DNA of 64,000 nucleotides from Owenia fusiformis (Eukaryota; Annelida; Polychaeta; Sabellida; Oweniidae), in the NCBI GenBank assembly GCA_903813345.2, contig CAIIXF020000008.1:34868867-34932866 (forward strand), written 5' to 3'. A program made the translations under genes and the position numbers. Of the stretch, positions 10,326 through 25,300 are shown one piece after another (positions within the stretch are counted from its first letter, which is position 1; every line of letters begins with the position of its first letter). The notes below the pieces were generated by a model. That model made no database searches. It saw only the letters and a program-made list of their open reading frames with translations, and was not told where the DNA came from.

Positions 10326-13300
10326 TTATTTTTTCCCCCTTTTCCTCAGCTTTTTCAGCTTTTGTGAACTTTTCACCTTTCGTGATTTTGATTGCTGGCT
10401 GTCGAAAAATTTGTTGACAGTTGGATCATCAACAATTTGATGAATGAATACTTGTTTTATCAAAGCATTTGTGATGTTGAAATTATCCTGTGTTACTTTC
10501 CCGTTATCACGTTTAGCAACAATTTCATTCATATCTTCTGACACTGTTTTAAGATACGGCTGAATTGTAGCCATTAATTGTTTCTTTCTGTTAAAATGTT
10601 TCTGAAATTCCTGCGGCCATGTGTCTTTGTCTGTAATTAAGCTATTCAAATGTTTTACTATAGTATCACTCCCATGTTGTTCATCATTTTGTTTTTCATT
10701 AATAAATGCCATATTAGCCAATGCAATCGCTTTATTCCTCATCGTCTTGTGACCTTCACCATCTTCAGTATCACTAGCTTTCGTAAGCTCAGGTCGACGT
10801 TTGATAAATTTTGCCACCGTTTTACCCAGTTTTTTCTTTCCTTTGCAGGAATTAACCCTCTTTATGAAGTTTAGAGTCTCCAAATAGGGCGTCCCGGATG
10901 TATTGTCCATAGAACCTGTAAAGGAGAGAATAATAAATCCAATATTAATAGAGCCTGTAGATACATACAGTACACACACACCATGCCTAAGATCACGACA
11001 TGCTCCCAGCCAGATATATCGATCCCATTCCCTTGAGACAGACAGATGAATGGAAAGTTATTATTCTACAGGGCACTGAATCTTCATACTTAGATGAATA
11101 GCTATAGACAAACAAATCAGGCCCGTAGCCAGGATTTGCCAAGGGGGGGGGGGTCAGTTTTTCAACAATTTCCAGGGGGGTTCACATTTGACAATTTTGG
11201 CCCAAATATGGCTAAAATCATTTGAGAAGTGCTCAAATGGTGAAAAACTGCATGATATTGTAAGAATTTTTCGTCCAAATCCTGCGAACCCCCCCCCCCC
11301 CTGGCTACGGGCCTGCAAATATATGGAAATAATGGACGGTCTCTCTGTGCATGCACCTCTTCTTTTATTTAGTGGGATGATTTTTGTGAATTTTTTGAAA
11401 AAAATGAAAGGTAATTTGTGAGCAATTTATTACAAAATGTTTTTGTTGTATGATGACTGGAAGGCATCCCCGGGTCCCAGGTACTACTGAGCATAAGTGT
11501 AACAAGCGAGATACAGAGATGAATGAAACTGCCCAGTGTGGGAATCTAGCCTAGGATCCTTAGATTCAAAGTCTGATGGAGATATAAAGGCATAATAGCT
11601 CACTATAGTTGAGCTGTGGTAGCAACTTGTTATCCAGGGCCTTTACCTTGTTGTCATAACAATTAATTGTTACATTTATACATATTTGCACATATTTATT
11701 ATGATTTTATGTGCTTTGGTGACAATTTGTACACTGATGCAATAATATTTGTACCCACATGTTTTCAGAAAAATAACAATGTGAAAAAAACATTTCTGTT
11801 TCTATAGAAAATTTAACAATAGCAATTGTAATCCGAATCATACCAAAAACAATTCTGAACTTTAACTTCGATAGGCTCATTAAATATGGAAACATACAAA
11901 ATTAAGCAATGACATATCAATAATGGTACACTGGCGGCCCTGAGAGCCTAGTGCATTAGGGTCTGAGTTTGATCTCTTGATGACCTCAAAAGTAGCTGCC
12001 ATAGCATCGTTCGTGCCATAGCATCGTTCGTTCCTTCTTCCAAAGGAGGTACGAATTCTAGAGGCCTGTGTTTGGAGGTTGCTGTTGTAGCAAAGAGAGT
12101 TTTATGAAAATTAATGCCATATAATGATATGAAAGTATACAATTTGGGGAATGATATTTTTTTTGATCAGGTAGCTAGATTTTCAAATGTTGCCATGTCT
12201 TCAGAATTTTGATTGGTTAAAAGGATTTTTCTCTTAAATCAGAGTGTAGATGAAGATTTCTTTTAAAAGGGTACATTTGCAGTTATAAATATGAAGATTA
12301 TATCAGAGGTCTACATTTGTGTTAAATTTGCATTGATAATTGCAGATAATAAACCTAAGTTTTCTAACATTTTTCCCATCAAAAAAGTCAATGTTTCTAC
12401 ATAATAGGCGGGCGGAATTGGAAATGTCATATAGCAAGAAACTCTAGCAGCCAAATATTTAATTGGGTCATATGAATTGACATAATCTTTTTAGCCCCAA
12501 TCAATCAATCAATCAAACAAGCAATCAACTCTTCAAATCAAAGCAATCAATCAATCAATCAGCCCATCCCTAACAATAGGGAGTTTAAGCTTGCAATGCT
12601 TCTCACAACCAAAACGTGAATGGAAAATATTTAAGCGATGCATTTGCATGGGCGATTTGTCATACGTATAGGTTGAGTATTGATTTTAGATGCAAGCTCT
12701 TACTCGATAATATCTACATACCTGTACAAGCCATTTTCTGGAGATCTTTACTTTCTCTGATGGGTTCTTCATGTTTTTGCTTCTTTTGTTTAACTGCACC
12801 AATATGGTCATCATCATCATCATTGATATGTTTTCTCTTCACTGCCTTTCGTGATATTTCATTGAGGCTTTCTTCCATCATGGAAGTCACACTATCAAGC
12901 ATAATTCTCTCCTTTTTCTTGGCTTTCTTGCTTTTCTTGCTTTCTTTAAATGTCTTTTTCTTCAAATTTAAATCTGGTTTTTCACATTCTTCTCTAAATG
13001 CTGATCTTGTTATTTTCTCACCGATGTCTAAAGTATCTAATGCTTCATGTTCATTATTCTCATTTGTTTCAATATCATCATTGTTATCATCCTTGTCTTG
13101 TTCATCATTGATAACATCTTCGTCATGGTGAATTGATTCATTCTCAGGTTGTTGGCTGGTTGAGAACATATCGAAATATCGTTGGATGTTCAGTTTTTCC
13201 ACTCCTACCATGTAAAGCCTGAAATCGTAATCGTAAAACCCAATCCAATGCAATAACAACACAATATCAAAATCTTTACACTTTTGTTCGAAGGCACAAT

Positions 13301-16300
13301 CAACGATCAAAGAAATTCTGGAATATTTGCCTGTTTGTATTTCAAAAAAGACGAATCAAACCGATACAATGAAATGTTTGAATACACAAATCTAAATGTT
13401 GCTTGCTTAATTCAACCTTCACTCTTATCTTCCATTTAAAAACATGCCAACCAATTTATTACAATTAAATTTCTCTTGATAATTCCAAGTTCACTCAGAA
13501 AACATGCTACTGAAGAATGATGCATCATGGGTACAAATTCATTGAAATGGTCCACAAAGAGTTGAATTTTAAAAACATACTTGCGGTTGATGATGTGCTG
13601 TTTGGCCGTGACAAGGTTTACTATATCAGCACCCAGTGATTCTAGTATATTCTCAGGAAAATCATGTTCCTTGAAATATATAAAAGTACAAAATTTATAG
13701 AGATGGCATCATTTGGTGCGCTCAAATGGTGAAAAGGAGCAAGTGGGTTATCACAAACAATTTCAGAAGGTTATATCTTGGATTATGACTATTTTCTGAC
13801 AATGAAGACAAGTTTATCTTTTAGATCAATTCATTATCTCAAAGAAAATTATGCACAATAATAAATTCAAACAAACTCCGAGATATTTAACTAGCAATTA
13901 ACCCATCAACACACTTTTTCAAAGATGTTGACCCCATTTTCAGCAAAAATGCAATCAGTGTTCCACATGTTATTTCTCATGCTATTTATTGGTTTCAGTT
14001 CATTTTGGTCATCCAAATTGAACATCTTCAAAGTCCCTGGAGCAATCAAATTTTCCTTTTAGGAAATCGAACATGTCTCAAAGCACATTCTAATTATGCA
14101 TTCAACAATATAATAATAGGTTGCATTTTTGGTGAAAATTTGGACAACATTTTTGAAAAAGTATGTTGATTGGTCCATTGCCCCTTCAATATCACTTACT
14201 CTGATTAACTAAAATATCATTATATATACTTTTCTTGAAGATAATGAATGGATCTAGAAGATACAATGTTCATGATCAGAAAATATTCATAATTCAAGTT
14301 AGAATTGTTTGAAATTGTTTGCGATAACCTATGTGCTCCTTTGAAGCAAAAGCAAGAGAAATTATGGACCTTCATAAATGGATAAACGCCTAGGTCTGTG
14401 GCAGTTTTTGTTTGACACATAATTGTCGGGGGACAGATGGATTGATCTGTGGACACAGATAAAGAAGGGATGTACCGTGAGCCCTTTCTTCCAAAAATGT
14501 TGAATTGATATATCTCCTGATGAGGAATTTATTAGATGCAACAAGCAATAATATGTTCTGGTATTATTTTCAAAGTATTGTTTTATTTGTCCATTAATTT
14601 GTAAAAGTTTAAAATTCAAAGTTTATATTTTATTCAAACTTAAGTATTCTAGTATTTGATTTACATGGGAAAGTCCTACTAACAAAAGTGGCCATTTAAA
14701 ATTTAGCAATAATAATCGGGTTAACTTAAAACTGAGAATCTACTCTAAAAGTTCAAGGAAACTTATGTACTTTTAGGCAAATGACTGAAAAAATGGTAGT
14801 TACCGGTACATATTAGCCTAACAATAACAATAAAAGATATTGATAATTGGACCCTAGAAGGATATCTTGTATTACGTACTCAAATTGCAATTAGCAACTT
14901 AAAGATATTTTAAAGACCTCTGGATAGCAAGTTGCCACTACATCGAAGATATTGGCCCCCACGTGATTAGAAACGTCATATACAAAATATAGCTTTGGTT
15001 TATTGGTTCCTTAGTAATCACAACGTCACGGCAACAATAGGATTGTTGTGTAAACAAATTACAAAACATTTTGGCATAATGACGTCATGATTTAATGGAC
15101 CAAAACAGGGCCACGTGGGGACCAGTGAGAGATCACGTGGGGGCCAATAATGTCACAACCAATTCGAATATTGCTTATTAAGCAGCCATAATGATCGTTG
15201 GAGTGAAATAATTTTCACAATACTGATGAGAAAACATGTCCTAATACATTTATCAAAAAGTTATATCGATTCTTTTAGGTCAAAAATACTATTTCATATC
15301 TGCTTTAAGTATTTTATTATTTGATTAACATGGGAAAGTCCTGCTAACAAAAATGGCCATTTAAAATTTAGCAATAATTATAGGGTTAAACCTAAAACTG
15401 AGAATCTACTCTAAAAGTTCAAAAAAACGTATGTACTTTTGGGCTAATGACTGAAAAAATGGTAGTTACCAGTACATATTAACAATAAAAAAGAAATTGA
15501 TAATTGGACCCTAAAAGGATATCTTGTATTAAATACTCAAATTGCAATTAGCAACTCAAAGATATTTTAAAGACCTCCGGATAGCAAGTTGCTACTAAAG
15601 CCAAGCTGTGGTGGCTTAAGCCTTATGGCTAATGGGTAGAGTATGCCTTTGAACCAGAAGGTCCAGTGTTTGATTCCCACACTGGCCACTGAATTTAGCA
15701 GACTTGCTTTCACATTTGTATATGGCTTGTTGACCATTCCAGCTGCGAAGGGTTGTTACAGTATGATCTTTTAAGAAAGATGGTTCACAAAATGGATTGA
15801 CATAGCATTGACTCATCTTTTTTATTTCACTTTATGGCATAGTATAATGATAGAAATCAAAAAGATTGAGGCTTTGCTTTGCAACTTACAAGCCAAAAAT
15901 TATGAGTAGTTTTGAAAATAAAAGTGGCTTGTAAGATACATTGATTTTGCTGGAATTTCTATTCTGATATATTATATTTATGCAGATCCAAGTATTGAGT
16001 AAATATCCCCATATTGTGAGAAATTGGTAAGAAAAAATGCCAAGTTTACAAAACTGATATTAAAACTAATAATCAACTTCATAACTGGGATTGTTTCATT
16101 TCATTAGAACTAAACTAAAATATTGTCAAGAACTGAGAAAAAACATTACTTAAAAATTAAAATTTGTTTATCTAACTTTTATATATGCATGTACAGTGTA
16201 TATAAAGAATAGTGTACCTGATTTTTGATGGTGTTGGATTTCAGAAGCGCGAGCCTCAAAGGTAGCAATGTTTGATAAGCTTCGACAGTCTGAATTAACA

Positions 16301-19300
16301 AAAGTCGTACGAGGGCGCTGAAAGTAGTAAAGCAAAGTTCCATTAGTTCTGAAGTTGACTATCCTGCATGATTTTGTAAGAGTTTTTGGCTGGTGAAGGT
16401 GGGAGGGGGGGGGGGGGGTTCATCCGCAACCCCTGATCCCCAACCCCTAACCTTTGGCTAAAGGCCTGTATTAGGAATCTAGAAATGTTTCATGTTTGTG
16501 ACTGAATCTGATTATAGCCATCACTGATTCCCCATAAAAGACAATAAGTTATGTTTAATAGATATATAACTCCACAACTATATGTACAAATGTACAATAG
16601 GTCTTCCTTATAATTCTAGAGTTATGTGTAAATATTATCAAGCCATCATGTTTAAAGTAAGTAAGTTAAAACTTACAAAAAACATAAATTTTAGAGTAAG
16701 ATACTTAGTCCAAGTTTTCAAATTAACAGGTGTTCACATTCAGAAGTCCTGAAAATGTATGAATAATAACTAAACATACAAAACTGTGACTGAAAAAAGT
16801 GTTCACAAAATATGAAATAATTTTAGTGTAGTGTAGACTCTAAAGTGTCAAGTAGTGAAATGTAGTGTGGTGGATACAATGTAATGAATGTAGTGTAGCG
16901 TAATTAGGAGTGTAGTGTACTATAGGGTCAAGTTGGGTAGTGAAGTGAAATGTAGTGTAGTGTAGTGTAGAGTAGCAAGGTGTATAGTGCAGTATAGTGC
17001 CAACTTGGGTAGTGAAGTGAAATTTAGTGTAGTGACATGTAGTTAAATGTATTGTAGTGGATATAGTATAGTAAATTTAGTGTAGTGTAGTGCATTGTAG
17101 TGTAGTTAGGAGTGTTTTGTACTATAGTGTCAACTAGGGTAGTGAAGTGAAATGCAGTGTAGTGCCATGTAGTGAACTGTAGTGTAGTAGATTGAGTATA
17201 GTGAATGTAGTGTAGTGTAGTGCATTGTAGTGTAGTATACATGTAATGTGTATATAGTGTAGTGCAGTCGCCTCACAACTTACAATATTCTGCTGACGAT
17301 GCTCACAAATATCAACTGCTTCGGTATGAGATAGTCATTCTCCATTAGCTGCAGGAACAATCTGGCTTAGTTAAGAGAAAATAACAGCAGCTACAGCTAT
17401 CTCTTTACACGGGTGTTAAGCCACGATGATACCATGAGCACATGCTTTGAGGATCCACGTTGTTTGAACCTACCGCCGAGCTCACTTATACATCAAGACC
17501 CGTTACACAGTCATGATACCGCCGAGCAAGCTCATTGTATCATCGGGTCTGCTTTACCCCCGTGCTTTATATAACAGGGAGTTTCACAATAATATGCGGC
17601 AAATTGTTATAAACAGGTATAAAGATGTAACAATTGTAACAGACACAGACCACCAACATCAAAATGCTGAAAAATGTTGATTACATTATTTTGGTGACAA
17701 AAATTGATTGGAACATTCAGAATGGAGTTTTTGTATAGGCAATAATAAGATATAAAAAAACTGGGAGAAAATATATATGCTAGAGCTATTCAGTATACTT
17801 TGCATTTTTGATACATTTAAATAATATCATCCAGCATGTCTCGAAAATATATATTAAATACAATAACGCAAATGCGAGTAGGTAGTTTAGGTGGCTCGTT
17901 CGGGTCAGATAGAATGGCGCGTATAGTAGAAGGTTCCCTTTAACTTAAATTACATCTGTTTTCGTGGTTCAATTTTCATATAGCCCTTATGTATCGAATA
18001 GTTATGCAAATTAAAGTATGTCCAGTAAAAGAAAATGTTATATGTCCAATACAAGAAAAGATATTTCACTTTTTGTGATTTTGTAATATGGGGAATCAAC
18101 CCGAACTAGAAGTCACATTTTCAAAAAAGATTAAATTTTCAAAGTTGATACACAATTTTCGAAACCATATTTCCAGATGTACTTTTACCTGTAGATTTCA
18201 AATATGCCATCACTTTAACTGAATTTTGTAAATTTAATGACGTAAATCAAGATCATTTCTACTCTTATCTAGTCTATTGGTGTCTCATCCAAGAGATATT
18301 TTAGGAAACCTTAACACGGCCACCAAATATTAGGCCCCTTACAGTTGAAAGGTGTGTGGATCCATGGAAAAAGCCTATTAATGATTTCTTGAGATTATAG
18401 GACTTAAGAGTGCATGAATTGAAAAACTCTATTCCAAAAAATAATAAAAATAATTATTCAGCATAGAATGATGAGGTAACTAGGACTTATTTAATAATTA
18501 ATAAGATTGTGAAAATTAATGTTAGAAAAAGTCTAAGCTCATGAGAAAGCAATACATTTTTTAAGTATTTGGATAATATTAGGTAAGTCTCATAGAAATA
18601 ATTTGTGAGAACATAAAGTTATTATTGAAAATATAACAAATGATAATTATTATTAACAGCTGAAATGACGAATGTAATTGGGAATTGAAATAACTACAGT
18701 AATACCTGTATATAATGAACATTTTTTTGCAAAGAAAAAAATGTTCAGAGTTGGTAGGTGTTCACTATAGCCGCATTTTGCCATATTATATAAAGAGACC
18801 AGTTATTAAACAAGGCCAAAAGAGAGGAGGGAATAATCAATTCAATTTGTATTTTCTACCCATGATAACCCATGACACTCTAGTGATGTTTTTGTTTTGT
18901 TGTAGTGTAATATTAACTGACTTATTTTAGATTGACTGTCATCTGAATGGTTCATCCTTTTAATGTCAAATTTTAATCTCTTATAATTCTTTATAATCTC
19001 ATTGAGGTGATCCTTTAAATTAAGGAATCCATGACACATTTGAGTCATATGAAGGACTTTATAGAATTAATCAAAGGACATGGAGTCAATTAAGGGTGAT
19101 CATTTTAATTTTAATCCAATGGGGGTCAATAGGAGACAAAGGTTTGGCCAAAAAAACACGTTCACTGTTGATAGATGTTCACGAGAGAGATGTGTTCACT
19201 AACTCAGTTTTACTGTTCTCCAGGTATAAATAAATTAATAATTATATCCTTCACCATGCAACAAGAAAAACAATACTCCAGGCATTTCTCACATGTTTCA

Positions 19301-22300
19301 GCATGTGACACAACAGAAAGGTACCACTGTATCATCCATGACAGTGAAGCTTGACCATTGCTATTGACTCTGCAGTGATTATTATGTCAGACTGTCATAT
19401 CACATGAAAATGATTCAAGTGCCATGTGATGGGAGTGTGTATCATCACAATTAAAATGCTTAGGGGAGGCGTCAAAAGTTCGATGTCGGATCGGAAACTA
19501 AATAAATCTAGTTTTGACTCTGACCCCCCCCCCCTCCCCCCCAAAATTAAATACCATGAAAGTTGATCGCTGACTTCCGGTTTGAGAATTTGAAAAATTA
19601 TTATCGATAGAATAGAATCCATTGGAATGATCTTGACATTCACATGTCAAAGTGAAAGAATACGTCATGAAGACTTCATTAATGGCTCACCATTCTTTGT
19701 ATTATTTTGGTGGTCATTTCTAAAACTAGGTCAAGTTGCAAAATTAAGTCAATCTGAAAAGTAGGTCAAATGACTCACAGATTAGCAGAAATCCTAATCC
19801 AATAAACCAGGAAAAAATAGACAAGGAAAAATATCTTATAATCAATCAATATGTCTTCATCATACAAATTATAATGGGTTGCTACATGTAATATTACTTT
19901 AATTATCATGTTTAGCTATGTCCCATTTTAACAATTAACCACTAATTAATGCCAAATGATATATATTAATTTCAGATTTCATATTTGTATATCTAATATC
20001 TTCAACAAAAATTACGATTAAAGTACAATAATTCATTACTGTTTTTTGCAACATAGGTCTGATCTATGGCTAATTTGTGGTTTGTTATATTTATTTTACA
20101 ATTTCTAAATATTTGGAAACAAATTGAACTGAAAACAAACAGAATTAAGAAAAATGGATACGGGTATGTCTCTGTGCAGTAGGTGGCAGCACGAGCTAGC
20201 AGATTTGACGCGCCTTGAAGTCTCAGTAAGATATGCTCCGTCATGATAAGTGAAGGTATATAGAGCTTTGTCGTTGTTGCCAACACTGCTTTCCTGAAAA
20301 AATAGAACACATTTTTGCTTTGGTTTGATTTAACTACAGGGTATCCCAAAACTTTAAAAAGTGACTTCTAATTTCAAGTGGTTTTGACTCAGATCTCAAC
20401 AAAAAATACATTACAATTTACAGTCATGTGATTGACTATTGGCAAGGAGCTATTCTGTTATATTTCAAATTTCATCTCTAGTTAGAAACTTCCTTATATG
20501 TATCTTATGAGTCATAAATCAAAATCATTTGTTAACACATACTTAATGGCAGAATGGTGTTAATATGAGCCCAAAACATTAATTGAACAAGAGCGTAGGA
20601 AGGTGTAAATTCAACACTAATGCCAAATAAATAAAAAATAAATTAAAAAAAAAGGAAACAATTGTGTCAAATCTTCTCTATTAAAACACCTATTTCATGC
20701 TCATAATAACGTCATTATATGCCAATATATGACCTTTCTAATGTACTTTAAATGTTTGAATGTTAACCATGGAAAGCTGATCTTCTTAATCTCGACACAA
20801 CTCATTCTCACTTTTCTCATGTAAATGTTACTTTTCTCAAACGATATAGATGACCAATTACCAATTAACAATGAGAGATTTTAATCAATTTTGATTAATT
20901 GAATTTAAAACGTATTATTATCTGATTCCATCATGTATCATGCAATATGACAATACAGATTAGTATGATCAATCAATTTAAAGAAACATATTCGTGATCA
21001 ATGATACAATTAACCTTAATGTCTGCAACCTTTTTTATAGCACTTATTCGCAAGACCAAATAACCCCCCCCCCTCTACTTCGGAGTACTACCAATAACAA
21101 TTCGTGATTTAGTAAGAAAAAATATAATTGGTGACTAATTGTTATTCCAATGTAATTTTGGTCCTTGATTTTGCCTAGCAACAGAATACAAATCGAATTA
21201 GTGAAATTGAAAAATTGGTGGTAGGAGAGAGTAAAAGATATGTATATCTAAAATTTGAAGAGGTTCATCATTATAATTATGATACCACCGTTTTTATAGG
21301 CATTAGGAACATGCAAAAAAGATTGCAAAGGTATCCATCCATCAAGTGGTTTTTGAAAAAACTATTTTTCTCTCAAATTTGTGAAGAGAATGCGATTCAC
21401 GAATATTTGGCGAAATTGTAGTTTACTTATAAAATTCATAAGATAGTCAATAGTGTCTCGATTTATATTAAATATAGCATGATTGGAAGGAATTGCGTCA
21501 ATTACATGGACTAAATAATGTTGATAATCACCCAATCAATGTTTTGATTTAGTATATTAAAAATACCAGTATGCGTTTGACTTTTTAGTTAAGAACATTA
21601 GACTCTACTTGGTGGAAAAAATTGAAAAGATCTCTGCATGACACTTATTATTAATATTACTAATGAAATTATAATTAGTAATCCAGAATGGTTTTTAAAT
21701 ACTCACGGTAGCACTTTACAGTAATGGTCCAGATCCTTGTTTAATGATAGGTGGCACCACCGTTTTAAACATCGATGGATCTAAAAAGAAAACACATAGC
21801 GGACTGACGATTAGAGAGTGACAAATACCATAGCCAGCTTTTACCAAGGGTTGTAGCAAGCTTTTACCAATGCTTTTACCAAGGGGGAGGGTTTAAAAAT
21901 GCCAGGGGGATTCTTTGACAATTATGACCAAAAACTACTTGAAAAGAGCTCAAAGTGGTGAAAAACTGCAAGATTCTGAAAGAATTTTTGGCCAGGAACC
22001 CCCAAGACCCACCCCCAAGCTACAAGCCTACTGCGATGATATAATAATAACATATGGAAGAGTATTAAGCAATCAATTCAATCTTCTTAGGTGTATGACC
22101 TCAAGATCCACGTGACAATTCAATAGATTCAATTATCACTTAACAATTGGTAATATAACCCAGTATGTATCTGGAAACATCTAGAACGAAGTAATAACTT
22201 CTTATCCGTTGAATTATTTGATTCATTATCACATGTAAGTGTCACATATGTAAGTGTTAAAGAGACACAAGATGATCTCCATACCAAAAATCCTATAAAC

Positions 22301-25300
22301 TCTACAAAATATATTGGCATTATTCCAAGGCTGATATACTACTAAAATGGGTAACTGGTCAACTGGTCTATAAAATATGATAAAAATATGACATTTTTCA
22401 AAATGGCCGCCTTCTACCAAAAGTGTCATTTGACAGTGTGCCATGCTTATAGTATTCACGTACCAAACATGAACAAAATCGTTCTACTACTTTTCAAGTC
22501 ACAGCAAAAATCGTGAAAAAGCGTGTAAAAGCCGCTAATTTTCAAGTGGCTGCCATGTGCTTCCTCGATATCTACATTTCTAGCTTTATTAATGTCCTAT
22601 ATAATTTTTTTACATTTAAAACATATTGCTGTTACAGTTTTACTAATATTGTTCCTAAATTACTGTAAAATCGGCACTAAAATGGCCGCCACTTTTGAAT
22701 GATCAGCCATTTTGAAAATTGGCTTTCGAGCAGAACCTCTTCCCCATACGGTACATATGTAGAAAATATGAACAAAATCGGGCCAACGGTATTTGAGTTA
22801 TTGCCCGGACGGATGGACGGACGGACAGAGGTGTTCCCTATATCCCTCCGAACTTCGATCAATGAGATAAAAATTGACTAGACTAGCCCCCCCCCTAGCA
22901 AAAGGATCATGACATATTTCAATTTTATCTTTCCAATCCTCTGTAAAGCCTCTTTAAATGTTAATCCATAACAGAGATGACATTCCTACACAGCAGCAGA
23001 ATTTCCAATTAGCTTAGAGACAATCTTCTCATATAACACGTAAATTGACTGTACTATATTGCACAATTGAGTGGCGCAGCGAGTCAATAGTCATGGGAAG
23101 CGCTTGTAAAAAGCCACAAGAATTACCTCCAATTAACATGAAACAAAACGTTGGAGAAGAACAGGAAAGATGGATTGCCCGAGTTAAAATTAGCAGAACA
23201 GAAGACATGGAAGATGACCAAAGGGCCCAGATCAGCCCAACAAAAGACGAGGAAAGTGTAATACAAAAATGGAAGAAAACACTCTATGGGATTAAAGTGA
23301 TAAATGCATCTCAAACAGATAATGATGATGATGACGATGACGATGATAATGACGATACATTCAGTGAAATTGATGGCTTAAACAATAGTGAAAACTATAA
23401 CTCTAAGGGGATTCCAAAAGGTGTCACCAGTGCATGGGGAAGTGATCCAAACTTTAAATTGAGAAAAATTGAAGTTGATGAAGGATCAAATAAGGTAACA
23501 TTTCTCGGTTCGATTACCCAAAATGAAACATCAAACTGTGTCCCATCAAGGAAGGTAATAACACAAACAAATTCAAAATTGAAAAATAAAGCATTAATTA
23601 CTCAATCAGTAACTCTTGTTGAGTCCTCCTCGATATTTTTGGACAGAGTGATGAAACAAGATTCCAAAAATTCTCGCTCCGAGAGCCTTGAGGGAACAGA
23701 ATGTATGCTACCAGGGGCAATAACTGCTTCAGAGGCTCGAAGATCAAAGTCAACCACACAAATTCCTATCATTATAAACAACCCTACTAGTGAGCATGGT
23801 ATGCATGTTAAGAAGGAATCTCTTGCACCAGGGACGTTACTTCCACGGTGTGCAACTCTAATCGAATTACCACCAGTTCTTTATGAGAGCCTTGACAAAA
23901 CAGAAGGTGATTCAACTGGATCTCGATCAAGTGATAGGACAAGCAACAATCCAGAATCAACTACTTATGACTAAAGATTCCACCCACCCAGTGAATAAGG
24001 CACAGTTTGTTGGAAAGACATTCTGACCTCAAGGATTTTGATTCCGTGGCAAGCTTCTACCACAATATTGATAGTTTATGAAATAATCTAATTCTTCTCA
24101 ACATTGTATGGCTGTATGGGATCCATATTGCAAATTAATATCCAACAGAGCTAATATATGGTACACTAACACCATACATGTATGTTACATCATAAAAAAT
24201 TGAAGATTTAATTATGTAACAGATGACCTTAAGATTGACCTAGTAACCTACAAACATTCACAGAGAGACAATAGAATGAATGTCCTAATAATGACTAATA
24301 TAACATCACTTAAGACTTATGGATACAGGTTGAAAGAATCATGAAATAAATTGTCTTCCTTGAAGAAATGAAGAAAAGTGTTAAAAAAAGATAATGGTTC
24401 AGTTTGGAACATTTGGCATCAGGACGGAACAATTTCTGAACAATCTCAGTGTATTTAGCACACATAAAATAAGTTGATGAACTAGATTCATCTGGTAGCA
24501 AAAAGCTCTTCAAAACTCTCCAATGAGAAGCAGTGAAAAAATCAACTTTTGTGGTGCCAAAAAATAGAAAGCAAAATGCTGTTTGTGGCGATTTAAGGGC
24601 TAAACACTGTGAAAATGTAAGATTTTCTTGTTCCAGAACAAACCAAAATGCTGAATTTTTTTTATTGTTCAGTGTTCCAACTCAAGAGGCTTATTACGCT
24701 GGTTGGAACATAATCAGGTCTCTGTGACACCTCTATCAAATATTTTGTAACAGTAATTTTGTTATTGGAAGAAACCTTATTGTTGGGCTAAAATATCAAA
24801 ACTAAAATTGATTATACAATGTTATACTGGTATGTAATTTTGTGTACAATAATATTCAATTATGATCTGTAAATTGCATCTCTCTGTCATCTGTTTGAGT
24901 TTGAGTAGTTGTGAGTATTTTTTGAATACTCACATTATGTATGACCTTATAGAGTAATACAGTTACCTTCTTGAGTCCTTGTAGGCATTTCTCTTGCCTC
25001 AGTTGGTTGTTGGCGACATATATGAGCTTGTTGAGTATGAACATCTCAGTGGAGAGACATTGCTGGTTCAGAATGGTCTCAAGGTATTCTGGTAGCTTTG
25101 CACAAACTTTGCCTATCATCCCTTGAAATAAATAAGGGTTATGTAATGGGAGGTTTTGGATACAGGGTTTATCCTGAGTGAGGGAAATATGTATACAGAT
25201 CCCTAGACACTATATATTCCATGCAACCTCAGTAGATTTGGATTACTTTGGGTTATACTTAACCATGATTTGGTAGTAATTTGACCTATTTTTGCAATTT

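Noticed and set aside
10650-10874. 74-aa hydrophobic plus-strand ORF
   Set aside because: Antisense shadow of the last NEPRO exon.
12616-13131. 171-aa Ser/Phe-rich plus-strand ORF
   Set aside because: Antisense of the acidic and Lys-rich exon 8 of NEPRO.
14641-15603. LTR retrotransposon
   Set aside because: The direct repeats are separated by only 365 bp with no gag/pol, primer-binding site or polypurine tract.
17024-17242. 72-aa Thr/Tyr/His-rich ORF
   Set aside because: Produced by the TGTAG pentamer array on the reverse strand.
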